From an uncultured Lachnospiraceae bacterium (GTDB lineage Bacteria; Bacillota; Clostridia; Lachnospirales; Lachnospiraceae), in the NCBI GenBank assembly GCA_946407725.1, contig CAMJPM010000019.1:1-41653 (forward strand): a stretch of 41,653 nucleotides of DNA, written 5' to 3'. The notes beneath the pieces are model-generated. The model searched no databases. It was not told where the DNA came from and saw only the letters and a list, made by a program, of their open reading frames with translations. Of this stretch, positions 7,512 through 16,343 are shown piece by piece; position 1 is the first letter of the stretch; each line of letters starts with the position of its first letter. The translations under genes were made by a program, and so were the position numbers.

Positions 7512-8813
7512 ATGGACGGAATGCTGTCCCAGGACGAGATAAATTCGCTCCTAAACGGCATGGCTGTTGATGACGGTAATGCATCTTCCTCTGATAGTCC
7601 GGCCGATTCGTCTTCTTCCGGAGGCGGAGGGGAGATACTAAGTGAAATAGAAAAGGATGCAGTGGGAGAGGTCGCCAATATAAGCATGGGCACCTCGGCA
7701 ACAACCCTGTATTCCCTTGTTAACCGAAAGGTAAACATTACGACACCTACCGTAGAGGTATGTACCTGGGATACTCTGGTACAGGACTACGAAAAGCCCT
7801 GTGTGTTCGTTCAGATACACTATAAAGTCGGGCTTGACGGATCAAATATTCTTGTATTAAAAGAAAAGGATGTAAAGGTTATTACCGACCTTATGATGGG
7901 CGGTGACGGAACCAATACGGAAGGTGAACTTGGAGAACTTCATCTGTCGGCCATTTCAGAGGCCATGAACCAGATGATGGGATCAGCTGCCACATCACTT
8001 TCCTCAATGCTGGGGAAGATGATTGACATAAGCCCGCCGGAGGCATCCCTTGTAGATCTGGGAGAATTCGGCGAACCGGGTGACATTGCCCCATTCCTGG
8101 AGGGGGAATTTGTAAAGATTTCCTTCAATCTCCAGATAGGCGATGACCTGGTAGACAGCTCGATAATGCAGCTCTACCCCATACCCTTTGCCAAGGAGCT
8201 TTACAGCTTCTTTATAGGCGGAGGTGATTCGGGAGGAGAGAGCGAAAGTGCAGCACCTGAAAGCCCTCCTGTTATGGAGAGCGCCACTGAAGCAATGCCG
8301 CAGCAGCCAGCGGCACAGCAGCCAATGCAGCAGGGTATGGGTATGCAGATGGATATGTCCGGCCAGATGGGGATGGCACCCCAGATGGGTATGGCTCCGC
8401 AGATGGGTATGGCACCCCAGATGGGCATGGCTCCGCAGATGGGGATGGCACCTCAGATGGGAATGGCTCCGCAGATGGGTATGGGCATGGGAATGCCCAT
8501 GATGCAGCCGGTTCAGCCGGTTAACGTGCAGCAGGCCACTTTCCAGAATTTCTCCGGGGATATTAATCCCATGCAAAGCCAGGAGAATATCGAGCTGATA
8601 AAGGATGTTCCTCTCGAAGTTACTGTAGAACTCGGGCGGACTCATAAATCCATCAATGAAATTCTTGATTTTGCACCGGGAACTATTATAGAATTAGATA
8701 AGATAGCCGGTGAACCCATCGATGTCCTTGTCAACGGGAAATATGTGGCAAAGGGCGAGGTAGTGGTTATAGAAGAGAGTTTCGGCGTCAGGGTTACTGA
8801 GATCATTAAGTAA
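7512..8813 (+). CDS. fliY: FliY, motor switch protein with CheC-type phosphatase domain
   Basis: The order is: N-terminal CheY-binding-like motif MLSQDEINSLLNGM; a Ser/Gly-rich linker; a CheC-like phosphatase domain at about 45-225 with both active-site helices (DAVGEVANISMG and AISEAMNQMMGSA, each with Glu and Asn three apart); a Met/Gln/Pro-rich linker with QMGMAP repeats; and a C-terminal FliN/SpoA domain at about 350-433 (IELIKDVPLEVTVELGRTHK). FliY replaces FliN in Firmicutes, joins the C-ring and dephosphorylates CheY-P at the motor. The 433-residue length is longer than B. subtilis FliY because of the repeat linker. It overlaps functionally with cheC downstream. Confidence 0.95.
   Translation: MDGMLSQDEINSLLNGMAVDDGNASSSDSPADSSSSGGGGEILSEIEKDAVGEVANISMGTSATTLYSLVNRKVNITTPTVEVCTWDTLVQDYEKPCVFVQIHYKVGLDGSNILVLKEKDVKVITDLMMGGDGTNTEGELGELHLSAISEAMNQMMGSAATSLSSMLGKMIDISPPEASLVDLGEFGEPGDIAPFLEGEFVKISFNLQIGDDLVDSSIMQLYPIPFAKELYSFFIGGGDSGGESESAAPESPPVMESATEAMPQQPAAQQPMQQGMGMQMDMSGQMGMAPQMGMAPQMGMAPQMGMAPQMGMAPQMGMAPQMGMGMGMPMMQPVQPVNVQQATFQNFSGDINPMQSQENIELIKDVPLEVTVELGRTHKSINEILDFAPGTIIELDKIAGEPIDVLVNGKYVAKGEVVVIEESFGVRVTEIIK
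8364..8471 (+). repeat. 18-bp repeats in fliY linker
   Basis: Six consecutive 18-bp units encode QMGMAP, followed by a variant QMGMGMGMP and preceded by Met/Gln-rich sequence. Third-codon positions differ among copies (GGT/GGC/GGG, GCA/GCT, CCC/CCG), so the peptide is better conserved than the DNA. The block joins the phosphatase domain to the FliN domain and is probably a flexible tether. Confidence 0.95.
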
Positions 8814-8881
8814 TATTACGGGATTGTTAATTTGGTAAAAATATCCGACAGGATAGAAAAATTACAGGGAGAAGAAAAATT

Positions 8882-9244
8882 ATGGCTAAAAATATTCTGA
8901 TTTGTGATGATGCAGCATTCATGAGAATGATGATCAAAGACATTCTCACTAAGAATGGCTACAATGTTGCAGGTGAGGCAGAGAACGGAGCCAAGGCTGT
9001 TGAAAAATATGCCGAGGTCAAGCCGGATCTGGTGCTGATGGATATCACGATGCCGGAAATGGACGGGATCCAGGCGTTGAAAAAGATCAAATCATCTGAT
9101 CCCGCTGCCATGGTCATAATGTGTTCTGCCATGGGCCAGCAGGCGATGGTTATCGAGGCCATCCAGGCCGGCGCAAAGGACTTCATAGTTAAGCCTTTCC
9201 AGGCGGAGCGTGTGCTGGAAGCAGTTAAGAAAGTTGTAGGATAA
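8882..9244 (+). CDS. cheY: CheY, chemotaxis response regulator
   Basis: A single receiver domain of 120 residues with acidic pocket D9-D10, phospho-acceptor D54 (VLMDITMPEMDG), the Thr/Ser switch position near MCSAMG and the conserved lysine in FIVKPFQAERV. No output domain is present. Phosphorylated by CheA, it binds FliM and FliY to control rotation. It lies directly after fliY as in B. subtilis. A strong AGGGAGAAG site precedes the ATG. The stop codon overlaps the fliO start (TAATG), suggesting coupled translation. At the switch position an Ala-Met follows Ser, which is a common variant. Confidence 0.96.
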   Translation: MAKNILICDDAAFMRMMIKDILTKNGYNVAGEAENGAKAVEKYAEVKPDLVLMDITMPEMDGIQALKKIKSSDPAAMVIMCSAMGQQAMVIEAIQAGAKDFIVKPFQAERVLEAVKKVVG

Positions 9245-9624
9245 TGGATTTCTGCCTTTTGACAGGTGTGGGCGGTGTTGCCGAGCTCGTGTCGGCGATC
9301 TGCATATTTGCGCTTGTTCTTCTGATGACATATCTGACCACAAGATTTGTGGGTTCCTATGAGAAACAGAAGATGACAGGACGCAACCTCACTGTGGTGG
9401 AAACAGTCAGACTCTCCGGAGGAAAGAGCGTAGACCTTATCAGGGCAGGTGACAGATATCTTGTATTGGGTGAATCCAGGGACAATGTATGCTTGCTCTG
9501 TGAATTGCCTTTAGGATCCGTGGTACCCCCCGAGGAGGACAGTGCTTCCGTGATGCAGACACCGGATTTTAAGAAGCTTCTTGAAAAAGCCGGGAATGCG
9601 TTTCATCATAATGACGGGAAATAA
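9244..9624 (+). CDS. fliO: FliO/FliZ, flagellar export-gate assembly protein
   Basis: A 126-residue protein with one membrane helix (VAELVSAICIFALVLLMTYL) at about 10-33 and a small cytoplasmic beta domain with the FliO-type core NLTVVETVRLSGGKSVDLIR and RYLVLGESRDNVCLL. FliO helps assemble FliP in the export gate. The family is poorly conserved, but the fold pattern and the place between cheY and fliP fit well. The start overlaps the cheY stop by one base. There is no separate strong ribosome binding site, so translation likely depends on cheY. Confidence 0.88.
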   Translation: MDFCLLTGVGGVAELVSAICIFALVLLMTYLTTRFVGSYEKQKMTGRNLTVVETVRLSGGKSVDLIRAGDRYLVLGESRDNVCLLCELPLGSVVPPEEDSASVMQTPDFKKLLEKAGNAFHHNDGK

Positions 9625-9626
9625 AT

Positions 9627-10568
9627 ATGAATGCTGGAAGGCTTATTAAGGAAATACGGGTGCTCTTTTGTGCAGCCGTTTTTCTTTTATACATAACAGG
9701 ATTTCTCTCCGTTCCTGTTCTGGCTGGGGAGAATATCACAAATAACACAGGCGCTTCAAGGGGTAATACTGTAACTGTGGAGGGCGAGAGAAGTCCGGCT
9801 TACAATGATCTGGGCCTCACAGATAACCGCTACAATTCCGGTACGGTGATAAGGGAACCCGGTACCACAGAGGATGACAGGGAATTAAGGGAGATTAATG
9901 TAGGGAACAACCTGAATATCACCTACACGGATGAGAGGGGTAACCTCTCCGGGGCTCTGAGGATACTTATCACGCTTACCCTTATATCCCTGGCACCGTT
10001 TCTGCTTGTAATGATGACATCTTTCACAAGGATCATCATTGTTATGCACTTTACAAGGACTGCCATAGGAACCCAGACTGCCCCTCCAAACCAGGTTCTG
10101 ATGGGGCTTACGCTGTTTCTCACCTTTTTTATTATGCAGCCCACAATAAACGAGATAAATACCCAGGCCATAAGACCCTTTGAGGCGGGACAGATCACCC
10201 AGGCTGAATTTCAGGAAAAGGCAATGGCTCCCTTAAGGCAGTTTATGTACGGGCAGACCCAGAAAAAAGATGTACAGTTGTTTCTGGATATTGCGAAAAT
10301 GGGAGAGGTGGAGGAACTGTCGGACATTCCCAACCATGTTCTGATTCCTTCCTTTGTGATATCTGAGCTTCGAACGGCATTTATCATTGGATTCCTGATA
10401 TACATACCCTTTATCGTCATAGACATGGTGGTAGCGTCCACGCTGATGAGTATGGGTATGATGATGCTGCCCCCCACCACTATTTCCATGCCCTTTAAGA
10501 TCCTGCTTTTCGTGCTTGCAGACGGCTGGAATCTGGTGATAGGATCGCTGGTCAAAACCTTTTACTGA
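9627..10568 (+). CDS. fliP: FliP, flagellar type III export gate protein
   Basis: It has an N-terminal signal-like helix (LFCAAVFLLYITGFLSVPVL) and a hydrophilic stretch of about 70 residues, then the FliP membrane domain: ITLTLISLAPFLLVMMTSFT, RIIIVMHFTRTAIGTQTAPP, NQVLMGLTLFLTFFIMQP, then SFVISELRTAFIIGFLIYIP and the Met-rich end MSMGMMMLPPTTISMPFKIL. FliP forms the core of the export gate with FliQ and FliR. At 313 residues it is longer than usual because the segment between the signal peptide and the first core helix is extended (about residues 35-105). Confidence 0.96.
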   Translation: MNAGRLIKEIRVLFCAAVFLLYITGFLSVPVLAGENITNNTGASRGNTVTVEGERSPAYNDLGLTDNRYNSGTVIREPGTTEDDRELREINVGNNLNITYTDERGNLSGALRILITLTLISLAPFLLVMMTSFTRIIIVMHFTRTAIGTQTAPPNQVLMGLTLFLTFFIMQPTINEINTQAIRPFEAGQITQAEFQEKAMAPLRQFMYGQTQKKDVQLFLDIAKMGEVEELSDIPNHVLIPSFVISELRTAFIIGFLIYIPFIVIDMVVASTLMSMGMMMLPPTTISMPFKILLFVLADGWNLVIGSLVKTFY

Positions 10569-10603
10569 GGCAGGGTCAGGAGGCTGTTAAAGGAGGTAAT
10601 AGT

Positions 10604-10873
10604 ATGACAATTGATATGGTCTCGGATCTCACAAGGAGTACATTGTATGTAATAATCACCACTGCCGCGCCGCTTCTTATGATTTCGCTTATTGTGGGAC
10701 TTACGGTCTCCATATTTCAGACAGTGACATCAATACAGGAGCAGACGTTAACCTTTGTACCGAAGGTTATCGCAATTTTTACCGGGATCATGGTAATGGG
10801 GCACTGGATGATGAATAACATGGTCACCTTTACGGAAAGCCTGTGGTCGGATTTTTCGATATATATCAAGTAG
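10604..10873 (+). CDS. fliQ: FliQ, flagellar type III export gate protein
   Basis: The standard 89-residue FliQ with two membrane helices: TLYVIITTAAPLLMISLIVG, continuing into LTVSIFQTVTSIQEQTLTFV, and PKVIAIFTGIMVMGHWMMNN. It forms part of the helical export-gate core with FliP and FliR. An AAAGGAGG ribosome binding site lies nine bases before the ATG. fliR begins four bases after its stop. Confidence 0.96.
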   Translation: MTIDMVSDLTRSTLYVIITTAAPLLMISLIVGLTVSIFQTVTSIQEQTLTFVPKVIAIFTGIMVMGHWMMNNMVTFTESLWSDFSIYIK

Positions 10874-10877
10874 TTGA

Positions 10878-11666
10878 ATGTTTAGCTATAATTTTTCGGT
10901 AAAAGACCTTGAATACTATCTGCTGCTGCTCACGCGCATAATCAGCTTTGTCAGCACGGCGCCGTTTTTCAGCATGAATAATGTTCCGAGGAATGTCAAG
11001 GTGGGTTTTTCGCTGATGCTGTCTTTTCTGGCATATATTGCGGTGGTTCCCCATCAGACACTGGAATATTTTACGGTACTGGGGTTTGGTGCCCTGATTC
11101 TTAAAGAAGCTCTCTGCGGAGTATGCATAGGCTTTGTAGCCAATCTGGCACTGTATGTGCTGCAGTTTGCGGGATCAAATATAGACAGGGATATAGGACT
11201 TGCCATGGTGAGCATTTTCGATCCCATGACAAGACAGCAGACGGGATTTACCGGCTCCCTTTATCAATATGCATTCATGCTGATGCTTTTGATTACGAAT
11301 CTGCACCACTATGTACTGAAAGCCTTCTTTGAGGGACTGACCCTTATACCCATAGGAAAGGTGGAGCTGCCAACGAAAGGCCTGGTCACAGTGATGATCG
11401 GCTATGTCATGGATGCGTTTGTCATAGCCTTCAGGATATACCTGCCCATATATGCCACAATGCTGCTTCTTAATTCCGTGCTGGGGATACTGGCGAAGGT
11501 GGCTCCCCAGATGAATATGTTTTCAGTGGGAGTGCAGTTAAAGATTTTTGTGGGTTTTATAGCCCTTATAGCCACCGCCTCCCTGATACCCCTTATGGGT
11601 GATTACATCGCTTCGGAAATGAAGAGGATGATCACAAATGTGATAGAGGTTATGAGTTCGGTATGA
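10878..11666 (+). CDS. fliR: FliR, flagellar type III export gate protein
   Basis: A 262-residue integral membrane protein with about six helices. It has the FliR features RIISFVSTAPFFSMNNVPRN near the N-terminus, LGFGALILKEALCGVCIGFV, and FAGSNIDRDIGLAMVSIFDP with the following RQQTGFTGSLYQYAF. The end is LIPLMGDYIASEMKRMI. FliR completes the FliPQR core of the secretion channel. It starts four bases after fliQ and overlaps flhB by four bases (ATGA), the usual order fliPQR-flhB-flhA. Confidence 0.95.
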   Translation: MFSYNFSVKDLEYYLLLLTRIISFVSTAPFFSMNNVPRNVKVGFSLMLSFLAYIAVVPHQTLEYFTVLGFGALILKEALCGVCIGFVANLALYVLQFAGSNIDRDIGLAMVSIFDPMTRQQTGFTGSLYQYAFMLMLLITNLHHYVLKAFFEGLTLIPIGKVELPTKGLVTVMIGYVMDAFVIAFRIYLPIYATMLLLNSVLGILAKVAPQMNMFSVGVQLKIFVGFIALIATASLIPLMGDYIASEMKRMITNVIEVMSSV

Positions 11667-12823
11667 AGCGCTGCAGCTGTATAAATGAAGCTGAATATGA
11701 ATTGCGGCTGAAGCTCAACCTGCAGTTTTTCGGTGACGGTGAAGGCGGAGAAAAGACAGAGGAGCCCACCAGTAAAAAGCTGAACGACGCCAGGAAGGAA
11801 GGCCAGGTCGCAAAGAGCCAGGAGCTGAATAATGCCATAAGCCTTATAATGGTCTTTCTGCTGCTCCGTATCATCGGATTTTATATGGGAACCAGATTTC
11901 TGGAACTGTTCTACTGGGTTTATGAGGGTATTCCATCCAGGGTTGTGCTGACAGGCGGAAAAATCAGCGTAAGGGATTTTTGTAATTATGTTAACCAATG
12001 TGCACTGCAGCTTCTGCTGATAATGCTGCCGGTACTTCTTACCGGGTTTGCAGTGTCCGTGATCGTTAATCTCCTGCAGGTCAAGTGGGCACCTACCACG
12101 AAGCCTCTTATGCCGAAGTTTAACAAGCTTTCACCCTTAAGCGGGGTAAAGAGGCTGTTTTCCTTTGAAAAGCTCTTTGAACTCTTAAAGTCAGTTATAA
12201 AGATATTTGTCATAGGATATATGGCATATATCACTTTAAGGGATAAGATCGGGATGATACTGCTCCTTGAGAATATTTCCCTCAAGGAGGGTGTGGGACT
12301 GGTACTGGATACGGTACTGGACATGGGTCTTCGTATAGCAATCCTCTATATCGTGGTGGGAGTGGCGGATTACGCCTACAGGAAGTGGAAATTCCACAAA
12401 GATATGATGATGACCAAGCAGGAGGTCAAGGATGAATACAAGAATTCCGAAGGAGACCCCCAGATCAAGGGAAAGATAAGACAGAAGATGAGGGAAGTGA
12501 GCCAGAGACGTATGATGTCGGCTATTCCCCAGGCGGATGTGGTTATCACAAACCCTACGCATTTTGCGGTAGTACTGAAATATGACATAAAAATAGCCAC
12601 GGCGCCCATTGTGGTGGCAAAGGGGGCGGATCTTCTGGCCAGGAAGATAAAGGATATAGCCAGGGAAAACGATGTGGAGATAGTGGAAAACAAGCCTCTT
12701 GCCCGGATGATCTACCACAACGTGGAGCTGGGGAGCATGATACCCCCGGAACTTTATCAGGCAGTAGCGGAAATCCTCGCTTTTGTGTATAATGTAAAAG
12801 AAAGTAAAGAAGGAAAAGCATAA
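11663..12823 (+). CDS. flhB: FlhB, export-gate substrate-specificity switch protein
   Basis: After a poorly conserved start of about 30 residues comes the family signature EKTEEPTSKKLNDARKEGQV, four membrane helices (about 55-235), and a cytoplasmic domain with the autocleavage motif NPTH at about residues 297-300 (VVITNPTHFAVVLKYD). FlhB recruits export substrates and switches from rod/hook to filament type when FliK signals. The first about 20 residues (MKRCSCINEAEYELRLKL) are longer than in many homologues. The annotated ATG overlaps the fliR stop and has only a distant GAGG, so coupling is likely. Confidence 0.95.
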   Translation: MKRCSCINEAEYELRLKLNLQFFGDGEGGEKTEEPTSKKLNDARKEGQVAKSQELNNAISLIMVFLLLRIIGFYMGTRFLELFYWVYEGIPSRVVLTGGKISVRDFCNYVNQCALQLLLIMLPVLLTGFAVSVIVNLLQVKWAPTTKPLMPKFNKLSPLSGVKRLFSFEKLFELLKSVIKIFVIGYMAYITLRDKIGMILLLENISLKEGVGLVLDTVLDMGLRIAILYIVVGVADYAYRKWKFHKDMMMTKQEVKDEYKNSEGDPQIKGKIRQKMREVSQRRMMSAIPQADVVITNPTHFAVVLKYDIKIATAPIVVAKGADLLARKIKDIARENDVEIVENKPLARMIYHNVELGSMIPPELYQAVAEILAFVYNVKESKEGKA

Positions 12824-12847
12824 AACATAAAAAAAACAGGAGCATTC

Positions 12848-14917
12848 ATGCCTGCAAAGGGAGGAAGTAAAAGCAAGGTCTTTAATGTATTTGATATCGG
12901 GGTCGCACTGTATCTTCTGTCGGCCTTTGTTTTCATGATCATTACGCTGCCTGCCACACTTTTAGACGTATGCCTTGCCTTTAATATGGCAATAGCCTTT
13001 GCGATACTGTTTAACACCCTGTTTGTGAAGGAAGTACTGGATATGTCCTTTTATCCCACCATACTTCTTTTCACCACAATATTCCGTATATCGCTGAACG
13101 TTTCGTCCACAAAGCTTATACTTACCACCGGGGATCCCGGAAATGTGGTGAGGACCTTCGGACAGTTCGTGGGCGGAAATGACCTGATAGTCGGAACCAT
13201 AGTGTATATCATCCTCCTTATAGTCCAGCTGGTGGTCATAAACAAAGGTTCCGAGCGTGTTTCGGAAGTAACGGCGAGATTTACGCTGGACGCCATGCCC
13301 GGTAAACAGATGGCTATAGATGCGGACTTAAACTCCGGAGCCATAGATGATGCCGAGGCAAAGGCCAGACGGGATAAGATACAGGAAGAATCCTCCTTCT
13401 TCGGTTCCATGGACGGTGCCGTGAAATACGTAAAAGGAGATACCAACGCCGGTCTTATCATTACCGGTGTAAACCTTGTGGGCGGCATTGCCATGGCGAT
13501 GCTGCGGCGGGGAATGACCTTTGGTGAAGCCCTTAACACCTATACAATACTTACCATAGGTGACGGCCTTGTGGGAGAGATACCTTCTCTTCTCATCTCT
13601 CTTTCAACCGGTATTCTGGTCACTAAGGGCGCCAAGGAGGCTGATTTCGGGCCGGTACTGGTGCGGCAGATACTATCCACCCCGAAGGTTATGTATATGG
13701 CAGGTGCCATCATCGCTTTTCTGGGTGTGGCAACGCCCTTAAATCCGGTGATCTTTGTCTCTATGGGCGCGATCTTCATAGTCGGGGGCAGGATGATGCA
13801 GAACCAGCTGGAGGTGGAGACCGTGGAGGCAAAGGCGGAGCAGGCCGAGGAAGTCACTGCGGAAGAGATCAGAAAGCCGGAGAATGTGATCTCACTTCTG
13901 AATGTGGATCCAATAGAGCTGGAGTTTGGTTATGGTATCATACCTTTAGCGGATGTGAACCAGGGCGGAGACCTGCTTGACAGAGTTGTAATGATAAGGC
14001 GGCAGATAGCCCTTGAAATGGGTACTGTGGTTCCAATTATCCGTCTGCGTGACAATATACAGCTCAATCCCAACCAGTACATCATTAAGATCAAGGGTGT
14101 ACAGGTGGCGGAAGGAGAGATACTGTTTGACCATTATATGGCCATGAACCCCGGCTACGTGGAGGAAGAGATAACAGGTATCAATACATTTGAACCCTCC
14201 TTCCATCTGCCGGCGATCTGGATAACCGAGAGCCAGAGAGAAAGAGCGGAGTCTGCAGGATATACTGTTGTGGATCCGCCTTCCATAATTGCAACACACC
14301 TAACGGAGGTTATAAGACAGCATATCAGCGAGCTTCTTACCCGTCAGGATACCCAGAACCTTGTCAATAACCTTAAGGAGTCCAATCCTGAGGTTGTGGA
14401 TGAACTCATACCGAAGATCCTGGGTATAGGTGAAGTGCAGAAGGTATTGCAGAACCTGCTTAAGGAAGGCATAAGCATCAGGGATCTGCTCACCATATTT
14501 GAAACCCTGGCTGATTACGGCGCTTCCACAAGGGACACGGATATACTAACGGAATACTGCCGTCAGGCCTTAAAGAGAGCCATAAGTGCAAGGTACTTCC
14601 AGATGGGTGAGAGCACCAGCGTGGTAACCCTGGATCCGGCCATAGAGCAGGAGATAATGGGTTCCGTAAAACAGACGGAACAGGGATCCTATATCACATT
14701 GCCGCCTGACAGGACAAAGGCAATAATGGCATCAGCAGAGGCAGAGACAAGAAAACTTGAGGAAATGGGCAGAAATCCCATTGTTCTCACCTCACCAATT
14801 GTCAGAATTTATTTTAAAAAGCTGTCAGAGGATTATATTAAGGATCTGATAGTGGTATCATATAGTGAGATAGACAGCAACGTGGAGCTGCAGTCAGTTG
14901 GGATTATAACAGCATAA
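12848..14917 (+). CDS. flhA: FlhA, flagellar type III export apparatus protein
   Basis: The 689-residue length is typical. The N-terminal half has about eight membrane helices and the FHIPEP-type signature region (RFTLDAMPGKQMAIDADLNS, with the following AIDDAEAKARRDKIQEESSF). The C-terminal cytoplasmic domain begins at about residue 350 and contains GYGIIPLADVNQGGDLLDRV and the late LLTRQDTQNLVNNLKESNPE. FlhA forms the nonameric ring that receives chaperone-substrate complexes and couples proton flow to export. The start follows an AGGAG site. The gap to flhF holds two GC-rich hairpins. Confidence 0.96.
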   Translation: MPAKGGSKSKVFNVFDIGVALYLLSAFVFMIITLPATLLDVCLAFNMAIAFAILFNTLFVKEVLDMSFYPTILLFTTIFRISLNVSSTKLILTTGDPGNVVRTFGQFVGGNDLIVGTIVYIILLIVQLVVINKGSERVSEVTARFTLDAMPGKQMAIDADLNSGAIDDAEAKARRDKIQEESSFFGSMDGAVKYVKGDTNAGLIITGVNLVGGIAMAMLRRGMTFGEALNTYTILTIGDGLVGEIPSLLISLSTGILVTKGAKEADFGPVLVRQILSTPKVMYMAGAIIAFLGVATPLNPVIFVSMGAIFIVGGRMMQNQLEVETVEAKAEQAEEVTAEEIRKPENVISLLNVDPIELEFGYGIIPLADVNQGGDLLDRVVMIRRQIALEMGTVVPIIRLRDNIQLNPNQYIIKIKGVQVAEGEILFDHYMAMNPGYVEEEITGINTFEPSFHLPAIWITESQRERAESAGYTVVDPPSIIATHLTEVIRQHISELLTRQDTQNLVNNLKESNPEVVDELIPKILGIGEVQKVLQNLLKEGISIRDLLTIFETLADYGASTRDTDILTEYCRQALKRAISARYFQMGESTSVVTLDPAIEQEIMGSVKQTEQGSYITLPPDRTKAIMASAEAETRKLEEMGRNPIVLTSPIVRIYFKKLSEDYIKDLIVVSYSEIDSNVELQSVGIITA

Positions 14918-14919
14918 AA

Positions 14920-14969
14920 AACGCCTTGCGGCGTTCGGCAGTGCGCAGGCAACGCCCCAGGAGGGGCGT
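14920..14969 (+). promoter_or_regulatory. Paired hairpins over the flhF ribosome binding site
   Basis: Hairpin 1 is AACGCC (14920-14925)/GGCGTT (14930-14935) with a TTGC loop. Hairpin 2 is ACGCCCC (14952-14958)/GGGGCGT (14963-14969) with an AGGA loop; its loop and right arm contain the only strong Shine-Dalgarno sequence (AGGAGGGG) before the flhF ATG at 14978. GGCGTT of hairpin 1 can instead pair with AACGCC at 14951-14956, which would break hairpin 2 and free that site. The layout resembles a translational attenuator; the function is inferred. Confidence 0.55.
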
Positions 14970-14977
14970 AACAGGAA

Positions 14978-16282
14978 ATGATAATTAAAAAATTTGTGGC
15001 AAAAACTGAAGAAGAGGCAGTTAAGAACGCCAGGGTCGAGCTGGGCGACGGAATGGTGATCATGAATGTGAGAATCGTTAAACCGGGAGGTTTTTTCGGT
15101 TTCTTTAGGCGTGCCCAGACAGAAGTCACCGCTGCCATAGAAGAGGTAAGTGACAAGGTTCAGACAGGGGTAAAACCGTCTTCACTTCCATCTTACAGAC
15201 CCTCCGACAGTCAGAAGCAGGAGATAGATCTTTCGGCTGTCCGCGACGTAGCAATGAAAATGGAGGACATCGGGAAAAAGGACAGGGAGGCAGATAAGCC
15301 CAAAGCCGCTGAAGTGGGTAAGGATCCGAAGGAGGATACTTCCGGAGAGGATTCCAGTAAGGCCATATCAGAAAAGCTGGACAGCATACATTCCCTTATT
15401 GAGAAGCAGATAAAGGGAGAACAGGGAGAAAGCGCTGAAAGCGGAAAGGAAGAAAAAGGCGGAAATAAGGAAGATGACGAGATAAGCAAGTTCTTATCCC
15501 TTATTGCGGACACCTTAAGGGATAATGAGGTGGAGGAAAAGTATGTAAACAGCATAGTGGAAGAGGCGCGGCATCTGAGAAAGCCGGGCGTTTCCATTGA
15601 TTACATGCTTTCCGGTATCTATCAGCGGCTTATCCTTAAATTCGGTGAAGCATCTACGATAGAGAAAAACTCCCCGGAATCAGAAGCTATATTGTTTTTG
15701 GGACCTACGGGGGTGGGAAAGACTACTACAATAGCAAAAATTGCCTCCCGGCTCGTGGTGCAGGATAAAAAGAGGATAGCCCTTGTCACCACGGATACCT
15801 ACAGGGTCAAGGCAGCGGAGCAGCTCCGCACCTATGCGGACATACTGAATGTCCCTTTCCGTATAGTTTATGTGGAAGATGACATGAAGAGTGCCTTAAA
15901 GGAGTTCAAAAATTTTGACTTTGTGCTGGTGGATACGGCAGGACACTCGCCGAAGAATGACGAACAGATGGGAAATCAGAAACAGTTTATAGATCTCACA
16001 AAGGAAGCCATGAAGATAAATGTCTTTCTTGTATTGTCGGTCACCACAAAATACAGGGATCTTAAAAACATAGCCGATACCTATTCCAGGTTCACTGATT
16101 ACAGACTGATATTCACAAAGCTGGATGAGACTACAACTCTCGGAAATATGCTGAACCTGAAGCTCCATACCGGAGAAGATGTATCCTATGTTACAAACGG
16201 ACAGGATGTACCTGATGACATTGAAGTATTTGATGCCCAGAAGACAGTGAGGGTGCTTCTCGGAGGAAAATCATCCGATTAA
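14978..16282 (+). CDS. flhF: FlhF, SRP-type GTPase for flagellar placement
   Basis: The N-terminal FlhF domain (MIIKKFVAKTEEEAVKNARV) is followed by a long charged linker (about 75-165), a helical N-type bundle and a G domain. The G domain has the P-loop LGPTGVGKTTTIAKIA at about 240-255, TTDTYRVKAAEQLRTYADIL, the DTAG motif and the specificity motif FTKLDE. FlhF marks the site and number of flagella and helps recruit basal-body proteins. Its partner flhG follows. Length (434) fits the family. Its Shine-Dalgarno site lies in a predicted hairpin. Confidence 0.95.
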   Translation: MIIKKFVAKTEEEAVKNARVELGDGMVIMNVRIVKPGGFFGFFRRAQTEVTAAIEEVSDKVQTGVKPSSLPSYRPSDSQKQEIDLSAVRDVAMKMEDIGKKDREADKPKAAEVGKDPKEDTSGEDSSKAISEKLDSIHSLIEKQIKGEQGESAESGKEEKGGNKEDDEISKFLSLIADTLRDNEVEEKYVNSIVEEARHLRKPGVSIDYMLSGIYQRLILKFGEASTIEKNSPESEAILFLGPTGVGKTTTIAKIASRLVVQDKKRIALVTTDTYRVKAAEQLRTYADILNVPFRIVYVEDDMKSALKEFKNFDFVLVDTAGHSPKNDEQMGNQKQFIDLTKEAMKINVFLVLSVTTKYRDLKNIADTYSRFTDYRLIFTKLDETTTLGNMLNLKLHTGEDVSYVTNGQDVPDDIEVFDAQKTVRVLLGGKSSD

Positions 16283-16343
16283 TGCATCTGAAAAATGATC
16301 TGATAACAGGGTATCAGAGTATTATACGAAGGGATTTCGATAA

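Noticed and set aside
8004-8645. 213-residue minus-strand frame over fliY
   Set aside because: His/Leu repeat translation is the antisense of the QMGMAP linker; fliY is unambiguous.
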